A stretch of 11,989 nt of DNA from an uncultured Sutterella sp. (GCA_937943605.1 CALEAW010000038.1:1-11989); one strand, 5' to 3'; shown: positions 1 to 7,213, counted from the first letter of the stretch. Notes: generated from the sequence alone by a model not told the origin. Made by a program: numbers and translations.

Positions 1-62
1 TCTGTTATTTGATCTATCTCATGCTGATGTAGATCTAGTGATCCGGGAGTTTCGGTTGTGCG

Positions 63-84
63 AGGTGGCTGTAGCACCTTTTTT
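63..84 (+). terminator. Possible weak intrinsic terminator
   Basis: A 5-bp stem (AGGTG at 63-67, CACCT at 75-79) is followed directly by six T residues (79-84). It could end a plus-strand gene lying before the window. The stem is short, so the call is tentative. Confidence 0.3.
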
Positions 85-134
85 CGTCTAGCGCATTCGG
101 TTTTTGACGCCTAAAATAAACACTATTGACGACC

Positions 135-140
135 TTGGAG
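135..140 (+). promoter_or_regulatory. Ribosome binding site of the alcohol dehydrogenase gene
   Basis: TTGGAG lies 10 nt before the ATG at 151 and supports that start. A TTGACG that could act as a -35 box is at 104-109, but I see no matching -10 box at the expected distance. Confidence 0.55.
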
Positions 141-150
141 CTTTTTAAAA

Positions 151-1311
151 ATGGAAAACTTTGCCTATTACAACCCTACTCGCCTCATTTTAGGTCGCGG
201 TGAAATTGCTCGGCTTGCCGACCATATCCCAGCGAACGCCCATGTACTCGTCACGTTTGGTGGTGGCTCCGTGAAGCGTAACGGTGTCTACGATCAAGTC
301 GCCCTTGCGCTCAAAGACATTCCACATGTCGAATTTTGGGGCATCGAAGCCAACCCTAAGGTTGAAACGCTACGTAAAGCCATTGCTTTAGGTCGTGAAA
401 AGCAGGTGAACTTCGTCTTATCGGTGGGCGGCGGCTCAGTACTCGACGGCTCCAAACTCATTGCTTGTGCCCTGGCCGATGATCCAGCGCGAGACCCATG
501 GGATATCGTACTCACACGTCGCCCTGTGGGATGCATCCCTTACGCAAGCGTCATGACGCTTCCGGCAACAGGCTCCGAAATGAACGCCAACAGCGTGATT
601 TCTTGTCTTGAAACGCAAGAAAAGTTTGCCTTCCAGGCACCAAACTTCCCGACGTTCTCCATTCTTGACCCAGATTGTTGCTATTCGTTAAGCGCTGAGC
701 AGATTGCGGCTTCGCTCGCGGACATTACTGCGCACACCCTTGAGCAGTACATGACATGGCCAGGCCAAAGCCGTCCGATGGATCGCTGGGCAGAAGGTTT
801 GCTTTTGACGCTTAAAGACATTGCGCCACTGCTTCGTGAACCTAAGCCCGATTACGACACAATGGCTGACTATATGTTGACGGCCACCTTAGGCTTAAAC
901 GAGATGATTGCCATGGGTGTCGCTCAAGACTGGGCTACGCATGCTATTGGGCACGAAATCACGGCACTGACTGGCATTGCACACGGCGCCACGCTCGCGA
1001 TCGTCTACCCAGCCCTATTACGCGTCATGATTGACGATAAAGAAGCCAAACTCGTTCAGATGGGTGAACGTGTCTTTGGCGTCACTGAAGGCACGCCGCG
1101 CGAACGTGCTTTCAAGACCATCGACGCACTTGAAGCCTTCTTTGCCTCGTTAGGTTTAGCTACGCGCCTTGAAGAAGCCAAAGTCGACGTAAATGTTGAT
1201 CAAACGATTGTCGAACGCTTTAAGACGCGCCACGCCGCTGTCGGTGAACGTGGTCACGTGACCTATGTTGAAGTAGAAAAGATCTTAGCAATGGCACGAC
1301 CAGCCAAGTAA
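151..1311 (+). CDS. yqhD: YqhD-type NADPH-dependent iron/zinc alcohol dehydrogenase (aldehyde reductase)
   Basis: This 386-residue protein is a full-length group III metal-dependent alcohol dehydrogenase of the YqhD/BdhA type. The family reduces aldehydes, including toxic lipid-peroxidation products, with NADPH in the cytosol. Visible features: a first glycine motif GGGS (37-40), the dinucleotide-binding GGGSVLDGSK (93-102) with Asp99 and Lys102, and metal ligands Asp191, His195, His264 and His278. These ligands sit at a constant offset of three from the Asp194/His198/His267/His281 set known for E. coli YqhD, which makes the subfamily call strong. The usual length is about 387. The start is the ATG with TTGGAG 10 nt upstream. 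The gene is monocistronic in this window, ending at a bidirectional terminator shared with the convergent yihY gene. The physiological aldehyde or alcohol cannot be read from the sequence. A butanol dehydrogenase-type annotation (bdhA) would be equally acceptable. Confidence 0.88.
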   Translation: MENFAYYNPTRLILGRGEIARLADHIPANAHVLVTFGGGSVKRNGVYDQVALALKDIPHVEFWGIEANPKVETLRKAIALGREKQVNFVLSVGGGSVLDGSKLIACALADDPARDPWDIVLTRRPVGCIPYASVMTLPATGSEMNANSVISCLETQEKFAFQAPNFPTFSILDPDCCYSLSAEQIAASLADITAHTLEQYMTWPGQSRPMDRWAEGLLLTLKDIAPLLREPKPDYDTMADYMLTATLGLNEMIAMGVAQDWATHAIGHEITALTGIAHGATLAIVYPALLRVMIDDKEAKLVQMGERVFGVTEGTPRERAFKTIDALEAFFASLGLATRLEEAKVDVNVDQTIVERFKTRHAAVGERGHVTYVEVEKILAMARPAK

Positions 1312-1328
1312 TTGATTCACTTCTCTTT

Positions 1329-1371
1329 AAAACACAATGCCCAGCTCATCCGAACAGGGCATTGTGTTTTT
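1329..1371. terminator. Bidirectional terminator between alcohol dehydrogenase and yihY
   Basis: A perfect 14-bp inverted repeat (1329-1342 with 1357-1370) encloses a 14-nt loop. The plus strand reads into TTTTT (1367-1371) and the minus strand into TTTT followed by A residues. It serves both convergent genes. The yihY stop codon (1370-1372) overlaps the outer edge of the stem. Confidence 0.9.
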
Positions 1372-2728
1372 AGGCTTCTGTGGCTTTAGGTGCTACGTTA
1401 GACACTTTATCTGTCGGTTCATCAACATCCGCCACCTTGACTCCCTCTGCATCAACTTCAAAAACAGTGGCCAAAGGAAGTGCCAACATCTGCGTTTGAC
1501 TAAGCTCTCGATACCAATTAAAAAGCATTCCTTCATCACGGCGTCTTGACACTTGTCGTGGGCACACCAAATGATTAGAGGCATCCACCAACAAGGCCGA
1601 GAAAGCATCCTTTAGAGACGTGGTCATTGGGTCACACAAAAGTGCCCATTCACTTTCGTTACCCGCATGTTTACCGTTGGTGATCTCACCACAATAGTCT
1701 TTTTCGGAGAGCTTTTCGAGAATGCGACGTGCAGCCTGAGGATAGCTATCCACTTCGTCGCAGAGCACAGTCATCGAAACAGATGTTTCACCTTTTTGAC
1801 GATGCTCCCAAAGCACTTTAAGTAAAGCCACCCCTGTCAAAAAGTCATTCCCTTCTTTGTAACTATCTGAAAATCGCCCTGAGGTCAAAAGCGGAATGGT
1901 GGCCGCAATCGCTGCGCCCCCAAAAATAATGAGCCACGAGATATAAAACCACAGCAGTAACACCGGGAAGGCCACAAAGGCACCGTAGATCGATGTCAAC
2001 GTGCCCGCGGCAATGTAATGACCAAAGACTTCTCGTAAAACGAGTCCTGCCACAGCGGCAGCCGTTCCACCAATGGCAGCATGTGAGACGGGCACATGGC
2101 AATTAGGCACAAACTTATAGAGGAAGGTGTAAACCCCCACCTGCAAAAGAAGTTGAATCATGGGCATGAGCCAAGACATGGCACCAGGATCCATCCCTTC
2201 AGAGGCCGACCTAAAAGCTTGCGTGGTCACGGTTAAAGAAAACGCAATAAAGACGGGGCCTAACGTGACGAGCGCCCAATAAAGCAAAGCACGCTGAGCC
2301 CAAGGGCGCATACGCTTCACCATAAAAATACGATTAACTGTCACAAAAAACTTGTCAATCAAAAGAAGCGCAGTCACCGATAAAGCGGCTAAACCGACAA
2401 TTCCGAGGCCCGATGCATGTTCCGTAAAGCTTCTCAAATATCCGACAATCGTTTCACTATATTGCTGAGGCAAGACCCCCGAAAAAATAAGATGCTCCAA
2501 AGACTGACGAGCATCTGCAAAACTCGGGAACAATGCAAACGCGGCCAACGAAACGGCAATGATGGGGACCAACGACATCAAGGTTGTCAACGTCATTGAA
2601 GAAGCGACTTCCTGAAGTTGCGTTTCAGCCATGCGATCCACAGCAAACCGACAAATCGTTTGGACGTTATCGATCCAATGCTGGCGGCGTACACGGGTGG
2701 CTAACTGAGTCGGATCACGGCTAAGCAT
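1370..2728 (-). CDS. yihY: YihY/BrkB family inner-membrane protein with long cytosolic C-terminal domain
   Basis: I start the gene at the ATG at 2728, giving 452 residues. A TTG 114 nt upstream would add 38 residues without a ribosome binding site and would swallow a likely promoter. Six membrane segments are visible at about residues 44-67, 107-127, 147-167, 187-207, 217-239 and 248-276. The family-typical YKFVPN (about 204-209) and the segment containing LLLWFYISWLIIFGGA (about 257-272) are present. The YihY/BrkB family (once misnamed RNase BN) is an integral membrane family of uncertain function. Residues from about 280 to 452 are soluble. The part at about 301-347 looks like a winged-helix fold (helix-rich, RRILEKLSEKDYCGE), an extension common in betaproteobacterial members and absent from the shorter E. 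coli protein. No partner gene is apparent. The gene appears monocistronic. Confidence 0.85.
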   Translation of the reverse strand: MLSRDPTQLATRVRRQHWIDNVQTICRFAVDRMAETQLQEVASSMTLTTLMSLVPIIAVSLAAFALFPSFADARQSLEHLIFSGVLPQQYSETIVGYLRSFTEHASGLGIVGLAALSVTALLLIDKFFVTVNRIFMVKRMRPWAQRALLYWALVTLGPVFIAFSLTVTTQAFRSASEGMDPGAMSWLMPMIQLLLQVGVYTFLYKFVPNCHVPVSHAAIGGTAAAVAGLVLREVFGHYIAAGTLTSIYGAFVAFPVLLLWFYISWLIIFGGAAIAATIPLLTSGRFSDSYKEGNDFLTGVALLKVLWEHRQKGETSVSMTVLCDEVDSYPQAARRILEKLSEKDYCGEITNGKHAGNESEWALLCDPMTTSLKDAFSALLVDASNHLVCPRQVSRRRDEGMLFNWYRELSQTQMLALPLATVFEVDAEGVKVADVDEPTDKVSNVAPKATEA

Positions 2729-2770
2729 AAGCGGATTTAGACCAAAGAAAAACTGTAAATGATTGCAACC

Positions 2771-2776
2771 ATTGTA
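2771..2776 (-). promoter_or_regulatory. Candidate -10 box for yihY
   Basis: TACAAT on the minus strand lies about 43 nt before the ATG at 2728, implying a leader of about 36 nt. The -35 region at the usual spacing (TTCGTT) is poor. The box favours the ATG start over the more upstream TTG. Confidence 0.35.
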
Positions 2777-2846
2777 CCTGCAACAAGCCACAAAACGAAC
2801 CAAAACGACATTTTGACACAACAAGAAGTATTCTTTCGCCAATGGT

Positions 2847-2945
2847 CGACAATTAAAGAACCCTTATGACACTAGCTAAATGCCCTCTTTTACAGGAAAA
2901 TTAACCCCCACAAATTGTCGTTCTCAAATTATTTGCCGACAATTA
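2847..2945. repeat. Three CGACAATT motifs upstream of the small-RNA promoter
   Basis: CGACAATTA occurs at 2847-2855 and again at 2937-2945, exactly 90 bp apart, with further matches around each copy. An inverted copy (AATTGTCG, 2913-2920) lies between them. The -35 box of the downstream promoter (TCGACA, 2957-2962) partly resembles the motif. These could be operator sites for yihY and/or the small RNA. That role is inferred only from repetition and position. Confidence 0.45.
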
Positions 2946-2956
2946 GTGAAAAATAC

Positions 2957-2985
2957 TCGACAAGTAGAAAAAACTCGTGTATGAT
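2957..2985 (+). promoter_or_regulatory. Sigma70-type promoter of the intergenic small RNA
   Basis: TCGACA (2957-2962) and TATGAT (2980-2985) are separated by 17 bp. Each hexamer matches five of six consensus positions, making this the best promoter in the window. Transcription would start near 2991-2993. No open reading frame with a ribosome binding site follows. Confidence 0.75.
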
Positions 2986-2990
2986 TCAGT

Positions 2991-3199
2991 CCATACCGCA
3001 GACTGACTCTAAGCAGTTCTGCTGTTTTCGGGCATAAGCCTGACACTGTGTTAAACAGTGCGGAGAGTCTTTCGACAGTAAGGCGTTTGAAGACTCCCTT
3101 GGGGGAAAGGGTGGCCGGTTTTTCGACGAAAGCCGGCCCTCTTTATATCTGCCTCCGCCATGCGTCCTTGTCACTAGAAGTTGTGCCAAGGACTTTTTT
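2991..3199 (+). ncRNA. Candidate structured small RNA, about 209 nt, family unknown
   Basis: This is a transcription unit with its own promoter and terminator but no convincing reading frame. Visible helices: a possible closing helix GCAGA (2998-3002) with TCTGC (3148-3152); a hairpin at 3029-3042 (5 bp, ATAA loop); a hairpin at 3044-3060 (6 bp, CACTGT/ACAGTG); a hairpin with a 7-bp core, 3065-3071 with 3090-3096, extended by GG/CC around a bulge; a GC-rich hairpin, 3113-3118 with 3133-3138, extendable through T/A pairs; and the terminator hairpin. CCTCC at about 3153-3157 lies outside the main helices and is complementary to a Shine-Dalgarno core, which would suit a trans-acting regulator. 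I do not find the hallmarks of RNase P RNA, tmRNA, SRP RNA, or glycine, cobalamin or TPP riboswitches. 6S RNA has a similar length, but its single long rod with a central bubble does not match this multi-hairpin layout. Function is unknown. Confidence 0.65.
3164..3199 (+). terminator. Intrinsic terminator of the small RNA
   Basis: GTCCTTG (3164-3170) pairs with CAAGGAC (3187-3193). CAC/GTG inside extends the stem after one mismatch. Six T residues follow (3194-3199). Confidence 0.85.
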
Positions 3200-3204
3200 G
3201 TGCC

Positions 3205-3250
3205 AAAAAAACGGCCGAAAGCTTGGAATCTGATCCGCACCGTCGGCCGT
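3205..3250 (-). terminator. Intrinsic terminator of the uvrC-pgsA operon
   Basis: Read on the minus strand, an 8-bp stem (ACGGCCGA from 3250 down, TCGGCCGT ending at 3211) is followed by a run of T residues (complement of 3205-3210). It lies about 53 nt after the pgsA stop and abuts the terminator of the convergent small RNA. Confidence 0.8.
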
Positions 3251-3302
3251 CATATGCCTCAAAAAGGCCATTTAAATTTTCTATTGCGTCTAAAGGCTGA
3301 CT

Positions 3303-3938
3303 TTATGCCTCGGGTTCCTGGACACCAGGCGCCGTCAAAGCACGACGCGCAGCCATCATATAGACATACATCGAGTAGATCGTGAGCACAGCGGCCACGA
3401 CAATCAAGATGTGACCCAACATCGCGACGCTCACTTCACCCGTAAAGATCGACGTATCGACCATCACTGGATCCCACCAGAGCAACATCGGGATCGCAAC
3501 CATCTGCGCAATGGTCTTGATCTTGCCAAACCAATTCACCTTGACTGCCCCCGAAGCCCCTACCTTGGCCATCCATTCACGCAAGGCAGAGACCGTGATT
3601 TCACGACCAATAATGATCATGGCAGCGAGCATGTCGCAACGATCCAAACCCACCAACGCCACGAGCGCAGCGCTCACGAGGAGCTTATCGGCCACTGGAT
3701 CCAAGAAGGCTCCCATGGGTGTCGCCCACCCTTGATAGCGACGTGCCAGGTAGCCATCTAACGCATCGGTCGCAGCCGCAATAATGAAGGTCACGGTGGC
3801 AAGCATGTTCTTGCACGTCATACTCATCCAGCTTTCGGGCAAATAAAAAATCCCGATCACCAGTGGAATCATCGCGATGCGCATCCAGGTAAGGAGCATC
3901 GGCACATTGAGTTTAAAAGGGGGCTTGAGTTTAGCCAT
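3303..3938 (-). CDS. pgsA: CDP-diacylglycerol--glycerol-3-phosphate 3-phosphatidyltransferase
   Basis: This 211-residue integral membrane enzyme transfers a phosphatidyl group from CDP-diacylglycerol to glycerol-3-phosphate. This is the committed step to phosphatidylglycerol and cardiolipin at the inner membrane. The CDP-alcohol phosphotransferase signature is complete: Asp58, Asp61-Gly62, Ala65-Arg66, Gly76, Asp80 and Asp84, the aspartates being the metal ligands and catalytic base of the family. Hydrophobic segments flank the motif at roughly residues 12-33, 43-57, 85-115 and 145-200. The start at 3938 is supported by AGGA 6 nt upstream. The ribosome binding site sits in the 15-nt gap after the uvrC stop, so the two genes should share a transcript. 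uvrC-pgsA is a widely conserved order in proteobacteria. The terminator lies at 3205-3250. Confidence 0.92.
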   Translation of the reverse strand: MAKLKPPFKLNVPMLLTWMRIAMIPLVIGIFYLPESWMSMTCKNMLATVTFIIAAATDALDGYLARRYQGWATPMGAFLDPVADKLLVSAALVALVGLDRCDMLAAMIIIGREITVSALREWMAKVGASGAVKVNWFGKIKTIAQMVAIPMLLWWDPVMVDTSIFTGEVSVAMLGHILIVVAAVLTIYSMYVYMMAARRALTAPGVQEPEA

Positions 3939-3944
3939 GTTTTT

Positions 3945-3948
3945 TCCT
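3945..3948 (-). promoter_or_regulatory. Ribosome binding site of pgsA
   Basis: AGGA on the minus strand lies 6 nt before the pgsA ATG and just after the uvrC stop codon at 3954-3956. It supports independent initiation on the uvrC-pgsA transcript. Confidence 0.6.
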
Positions 3949-3953
3949 GTTCT

Positions 3954-5894
3954 TTAATGGCTCCCATGGAGCTGTGCGTAAATTTTAGCCGCGAGCGAGG
4001 CAGAAATGCCTTCAACTTTAGCAATATCTTCAGCCGATGCATTAGAAATTTGCTTAAATCCACCGAAGTGACTAAGCAATTTGGCTCGGCGTTTGGGGCC
4101 AATCCCCTCTAAATCTTCGAGTCGACTCGTTTGACGGGACTTAGCTCGCTTGGCGCGCATCCCAGTAATCGCAAATCGGTGCGCTTCATCACGAATTTCT
4201 GCTATGAGCATCAAGGCTTGACTCATCGTCCCTAAGACCAACGGTTCGCGACGTTCACCATCGATCATCGGAAAGATCAGGGTCTCTAAACCCGTTTTTC
4301 GACCTTCGCCTTTGGCCACACCGACAATCACTGAAAGATCAAGCCCCAATTCTTCAAAGACCTGACGCGCCATTTCAACTTGACCCTTACCTCCGTCAAC
4401 GAGCACCACATTAGGGAGCTTAGCTTCCCCACGGGTGACCGGTCGATAGCGACGTTCAAGCACCTGACGCATCGCCGCATAGTCGTCCCCTGGTTCGACG
4501 CCCGTAATATTGAATCGACGGTATAACGACGACTGCATACGACCTTCGGCAAAGACGACACACGACGCTTGCGTGGCTTCGCCAGACGTGTGCGAAATGT
4601 CAAAGCACTCCACACGGAAGTTAAGCGGATCGCCGTCGTCAGGCATGAATTCAAGGATGCTGATCAATTCTTTGAGGCGAGCCATTTGGCTCCCTTCTTC
4701 TTGCAAATGGCGTGCGAGCGCAATTTCAGCGCCTTTGACGCACATCTCCAACCAACGTCGACGCGTTTCACGAGGTTCAGTGACCACCGTCACACGACGT
4801 CCTGCCATCGCAGAGAGCGCATCCGTCACGGTTGCGACAGCTTCATCACGGTCTTCTGGCGTCATCGCATTGCCGTCCAAAATCAAGACATTCGGAATCG
4901 GCATCCCGTCGGCATAGTGTTGGCGCACAAAGGCCACCATGATGTCGGTTTTGGATGGCATCAATGCTTCGCTACGGACACCCAACTTCGGAAAACACGG
5001 ACGATCCCCTAAATGTCGACCGCCTCGCACCATGGCGAGGTTGACGCAAGCAATCGCCCCGTGCACCTCAACCGCGACAATGTCGGCATCCGTATCGCCC
5101 CCGGTAGTTTCGATGGCTTGTTGGTGTTGCACGGTCGTGAGCGCTGCAATGCGATCGCGATAAAATGCTGCTTTTTCAAAAGCCCAGGCTTCAGAGGCTT
5201 CCCACATCCGCTTTTCGTAGTCCGAGACAATGTCACGGGTACGTCCTTCTAAAAAGGCCGCAGCGCGCTCAATATCCTTGGCGTAATCTTCTTCAGTGAT
5301 GGCACCCACACAAGGGGCTGAGCATCGGCCGATCTGACCCAAAAGACAAGCGCGTTCACGATTAGAAAAGACAGAGTTTTCGCACGTTCTAAGACCAAAG
5401 ACCTTTTGCATGATCTGAATGGCCTCACGCACGGCCGTCCCATTGGGGTACGGACCAAAAAAACGCGACTTTCGATCAACGCCGCCACGATAGTATGAAA
5501 GCCTTGGGAATTTTTCAGGACCCAAACGCACATACGGATAGCTCTTATCGTCTCGAAAGAGAATGTTGTACTTAGGGTTAAGCGTCTTGATGAGGTTATT
5601 TTCGAGTAACAAGGCTTCAGCTTCAGATCGCGTCACAGTTGTTTCAAGTCGTGCGATCTGACTCACCATAATGGCAATACGAGGCGAGAGGCCATGCTTT
5701 TGAAAGTACGAAGAAACGCGTTTTTTAAGGTCGCGCGCTTTCCCCACATAAAGGCACTGGCCTTCGGCGTCAAAATAGCGGTAGCACCCCGGTAGATTGG
5801 GTAAAGTCTTTAACTCTTTAGACGGGTCAAAAGGGACTCGCTCTTCAGAACCCTCCGTGAGCGTGAGAACGTCTTCGTTTTCTTCGTTGGTCAT
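3954..5894 (-). CDS. uvrC: Excinuclease ABC subunit C (UvrC)
   Basis: UvrC makes both incisions around a DNA lesion in nucleotide excision repair after UvrA/UvrB have located it. The 646-residue protein is complete. An N-terminal GIY-YIG nuclease occupies about residues 32-115: GCY at 36-38, YVG at 49-51, the GKARDLKKRV stretch, and Glu98. Four cysteines (171, 183, 191, 195) have the 11-7-3 spacing known to bind a 4Fe-4S cluster in E. coli UvrC. The UVR domain that contacts UvrB is at about 220-255. The RNase H-like/EndoV nuclease follows, with Asp432, Asp500 and His572. Tandem helix-hairpin-helix motifs occupy about 588-646. Residues 1-28 form an acidic N-terminal extension. The ATG at 5894 is the only good start, although the upstream GAG is a weak ribosome binding site. 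The gene is first in the uvrC-pgsA operon and divergent from earP. Confidence 0.97.
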   Translation of the reverse strand: MTNEENEDVLTLTEGSEERVPFDPSKELKTLPNLPGCYRYFDAEGQCLYVGKARDLKKRVSSYFQKHGLSPRIAIMVSQIARLETTVTRSEAEALLLENNLIKTLNPKYNILFRDDKSYPYVRLGPEKFPRLSYYRGGVDRKSRFFGPYPNGTAVREAIQIMQKVFGLRTCENSVFSNRERACLLGQIGRCSAPCVGAITEEDYAKDIERAAAFLEGRTRDIVSDYEKRMWEASEAWAFEKAAFYRDRIAALTTVQHQQAIETTGGDTDADIVAVEVHGAIACVNLAMVRGGRHLGDRPCFPKLGVRSEALMPSKTDIMVAFVRQHYADGMPIPNVLILDGNAMTPEDRDEAVATVTDALSAMAGRRVTVVTEPRETRRRWLEMCVKGAEIALARHLQEEGSQMARLKELISILEFMPDDGDPLNFRVECFDISHTSGEATQASCVVFAEGRMQSSLYRRFNITGVEPGDDYAAMRQVLERRYRPVTRGEAKLPNVVLVDGGKGQVEMARQVFEELGLDLSVIVGVAKGEGRKTGLETLIFPMIDGERREPLVLGTMSQALMLIAEIRDEAHRFAITGMRAKRAKSRQTSRLEDLEGIGPKRRAKLLSHFGGFKQISNASAEDIAKVEGISASLAAKIYAQLHGSH

Positions 5895-5921
5895 AGGTTA
5901 CTCGCAAATCAGCGTTCGCAG

Positions 5922-5927
5922 ATTGTA
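5922..5927 (-). promoter_or_regulatory. Candidate -10 box for uvrC-pgsA
   Basis: TACAAT on the minus strand lies 28 nt before the uvrC ATG, implying a leader of about 20 nt. No good -35 box is present at 16-18 bp. The yihY candidate shares the surrounding AGGTACAAT. Confidence 0.4.
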
Positions 5928-5943
5928 CCTCGACAAGACGCGG

Positions 5944-5949
5944 TAGAAT
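5944..5949 (+). promoter_or_regulatory. Candidate -10 box for earP
   Basis: TAGAAT, with TTGTAC at 5923-5928 as a possible but closely spaced (15 bp) -35 box. It overlaps an in-frame ATG at 5948, which argues that the real earP start is the ATG at 5978. It faces the uvrC promoter only about 16 bp away. Confidence 0.45.
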
Positions 5950-5977
5950 GCCGCTTCCATCTACAGATTTCAAAGCT

Positions 5978-7117
5978 ATGTCTCAAATCAACCTTGCGCC
6001 CAAAGGGGCTGTGATCTTTTGTCGAGTGATTGATAATTTTGGCGATGCTGGTGTCACCTGGCGTCTTGCTAAACGTCTTCGTGACCTGGCCTTTCCGGTA
6101 ACGCTCGTCATTGATGACTTTAAAACGTTGGGCGCCCTTGTCCATGATTTAGATACCACAAAGACCCGCGCAGACGTGCGAGGCATTCGTATCGTGAATT
6201 GGGATACCTTTGAAGCCGAAGTCAATCAAGGTAACCTCGAGACCATTGGCGGCACCTGGCCTAATCTCGTTTTAGAAACCTTTGGTTGCCGACTCCCTGA
6301 CGCCGTCGAAAAAGGCTTATGCTACGGGCTTGAGCGTCTCTATATGAATCTTGATTATCTCTCGGCCGAAGAATGGGTAGAAGGCTCACACAAAATTTGG
6401 GGACTACACCCCTCGCTACCCATCAAAAAGCTTTGGTACTTCCCGGGCTTTACCGACAAGACGGGTGGCGTCTTGATTGAGGATGGTCTAGATGAAGCTC
6501 GTCAACAGTTTGATCGAGCGATGTGGCTCACGCAATATGGCGCCAAGCTTGACCGAAAGACGCTCTTTTTCTTTGCGTATCCTGTGAATGCCATCGATCA
6601 GCTCGCCGCCGGCTTACGTAGGCTTGATGAACCGATCAATCTTCTCTTGGCGCCAGGTGCCGCAAGCGACCTTTTAGCCCAAGCCCTAGAAGGCACCCAA
6701 CACATTCATCTGGTTCGACTACCCTTTGTGCCGCAAGAATCATTTGACGACATTCTGCGTGCCTCGGACGCGGTCATTATTCGTGGTGAAGATAGCTTTG
6801 TTCGTGCGCAGCTCGCAGGTACCCCGCTTTTGTGGGCGATTTACCCCACCGAAGATAAAGCCCACGAAATCAAGTTGGACGCTTGGCTACAACGCTTTGA
6901 AACGACTTTTGACGCTACGCACGCTGAGCAACGCGATGCATTTGACATCGCCGCGCGCCATTGGGTCACAGGTCACCTGACGCCCGACGACTTCTTGGCC
7001 TGGTGGCAAGCCCTCCCAGTGCAACGTCAAGCAGCCGAACGTTGGCGCGAGCAATTACTTCGTCGAGGCGATCTCGCTCGCCACATCGTCGATGAAATCT
7101 CGCTTCAGCACGCGTAG
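5978..7117 (+). CDS. earP: EF-P arginine rhamnosyltransferase EarP
   Basis: EarP transfers rhamnose from dTDP-rhamnose to Arg32 of elongation factor P, which activates EF-P for rescue of ribosomes stalled on polyprolines. With the start at 5978 the protein has 379 residues, the family length. The N-terminus has FCRVIDNFGDAGVTWRLAKR with Asp19 and Asp23, corresponding to the two functionally essential aspartates of known EarP proteins. The nucleotide-sugar motif RGEDSFVRAQ contains Arg269, Glu271, Asp272 and Ser273. The family segments LSAEEWVEG and FPGFT are also present. An in-frame ATG at 5948 would add 10 residues but overlaps a TAGAAT box. Neither start has a good ribosome binding site. 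Its substrate gene efp follows on the same strand 184 bp downstream, a standard pairing. The dTDP-rhamnose genes (rmlABCD) must lie elsewhere. Confidence 0.94.
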   Translation: MSQINLAPKGAVIFCRVIDNFGDAGVTWRLAKRLRDLAFPVTLVIDDFKTLGALVHDLDTTKTRADVRGIRIVNWDTFEAEVNQGNLETIGGTWPNLVLETFGCRLPDAVEKGLCYGLERLYMNLDYLSAEEWVEGSHKIWGLHPSLPIKKLWYFPGFTDKTGGVLIEDGLDEARQQFDRAMWLTQYGAKLDRKTLFFFAYPVNAIDQLAAGLRRLDEPINLLLAPGAASDLLAQALEGTQHIHLVRLPFVPQESFDDILRASDAVIIRGEDSFVRAQLAGTPLLWAIYPTEDKAHEIKLDAWLQRFETTFDATHAEQRDAFDIAARHWVTGHLTPDDFLAWWQALPVQRQAAERWREQLLRRGDLARHIVDEISLQHA

Positions 7118-7130
7118 TTTTGATTGATTT

Positions 7131-7151
7131 AAAGTGGCGAATCCGCCATTT
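7131..7151 (+). terminator. Possible weak terminator after earP
   Basis: TGGCG (7135-7139) pairs with CGCCA (7144-7148) around a 4-nt loop, flanked by AAA/TTT with one bulged G. The T tract is only three residues, so some read-through into efp is likely. Confidence 0.35.
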
Positions 7152-7207
7152 GGAGCCCAGTAAACCTACAACTCCATAAAAAGCATTCATGACGATTAAA
7201 AATTTGT

Positions 7208-7213
7208 TAGAAT
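7208..7213 (+). promoter_or_regulatory. Candidate -10 box for efp
   Basis: TAGAAT lies 89 nt before the efp ATG. The -35 region at 16-17 bp (ATTCAT/TTCATG, about 7185-7191) is poor. A start here would give a leader of about 80 nt containing the two hairpins described separately. Confidence 0.4.

Noticed and set aside
2..90. Open plus-strand frame entering from the left edge (29 codons, stop at 88-90)
   Set aside because: It is too short to recognise, and it runs through a candidate terminator hairpin. It could be the end of a gene, but nothing beyond openness supports it.
2729..2842. 38-residue N-terminal extension of YihY from a TTG codon
   Set aside because: There is no ribosome binding site, the sequence is unlike a family N-terminus, and it contains a TACAAT box likely to be the promoter.
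2991..3199. 6S RNA or glycine riboswitch identity for the small RNA
   Set aside because: The length fits 6S, but there are multiple separate hairpins rather than one long rod. GGAGAG occurs as in glycine riboswitches, but the rest of that aptamer core is absent and no gene follows on that strand.
2986..3240. 84-codon minus-strand open frame antisense to the small RNA
   Set aside because: Its composition looks random. It lies across two terminators and the RNA promoter region, and there is no convincing ribosome binding site or family resemblance.
4510..5252. Several plus-strand open frames of 74-147 codons opposite uvrC
   Set aside because: They are shadows of the uvrC reading frame, with no starts, ribosome binding sites or recognisable protein features.
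5948..5977. Upstream ATG adding 10 residues to EarP
   Set aside because: It overlaps the likely -10 box TAGAAT and adds residues not expected before the conserved N-terminal strand.
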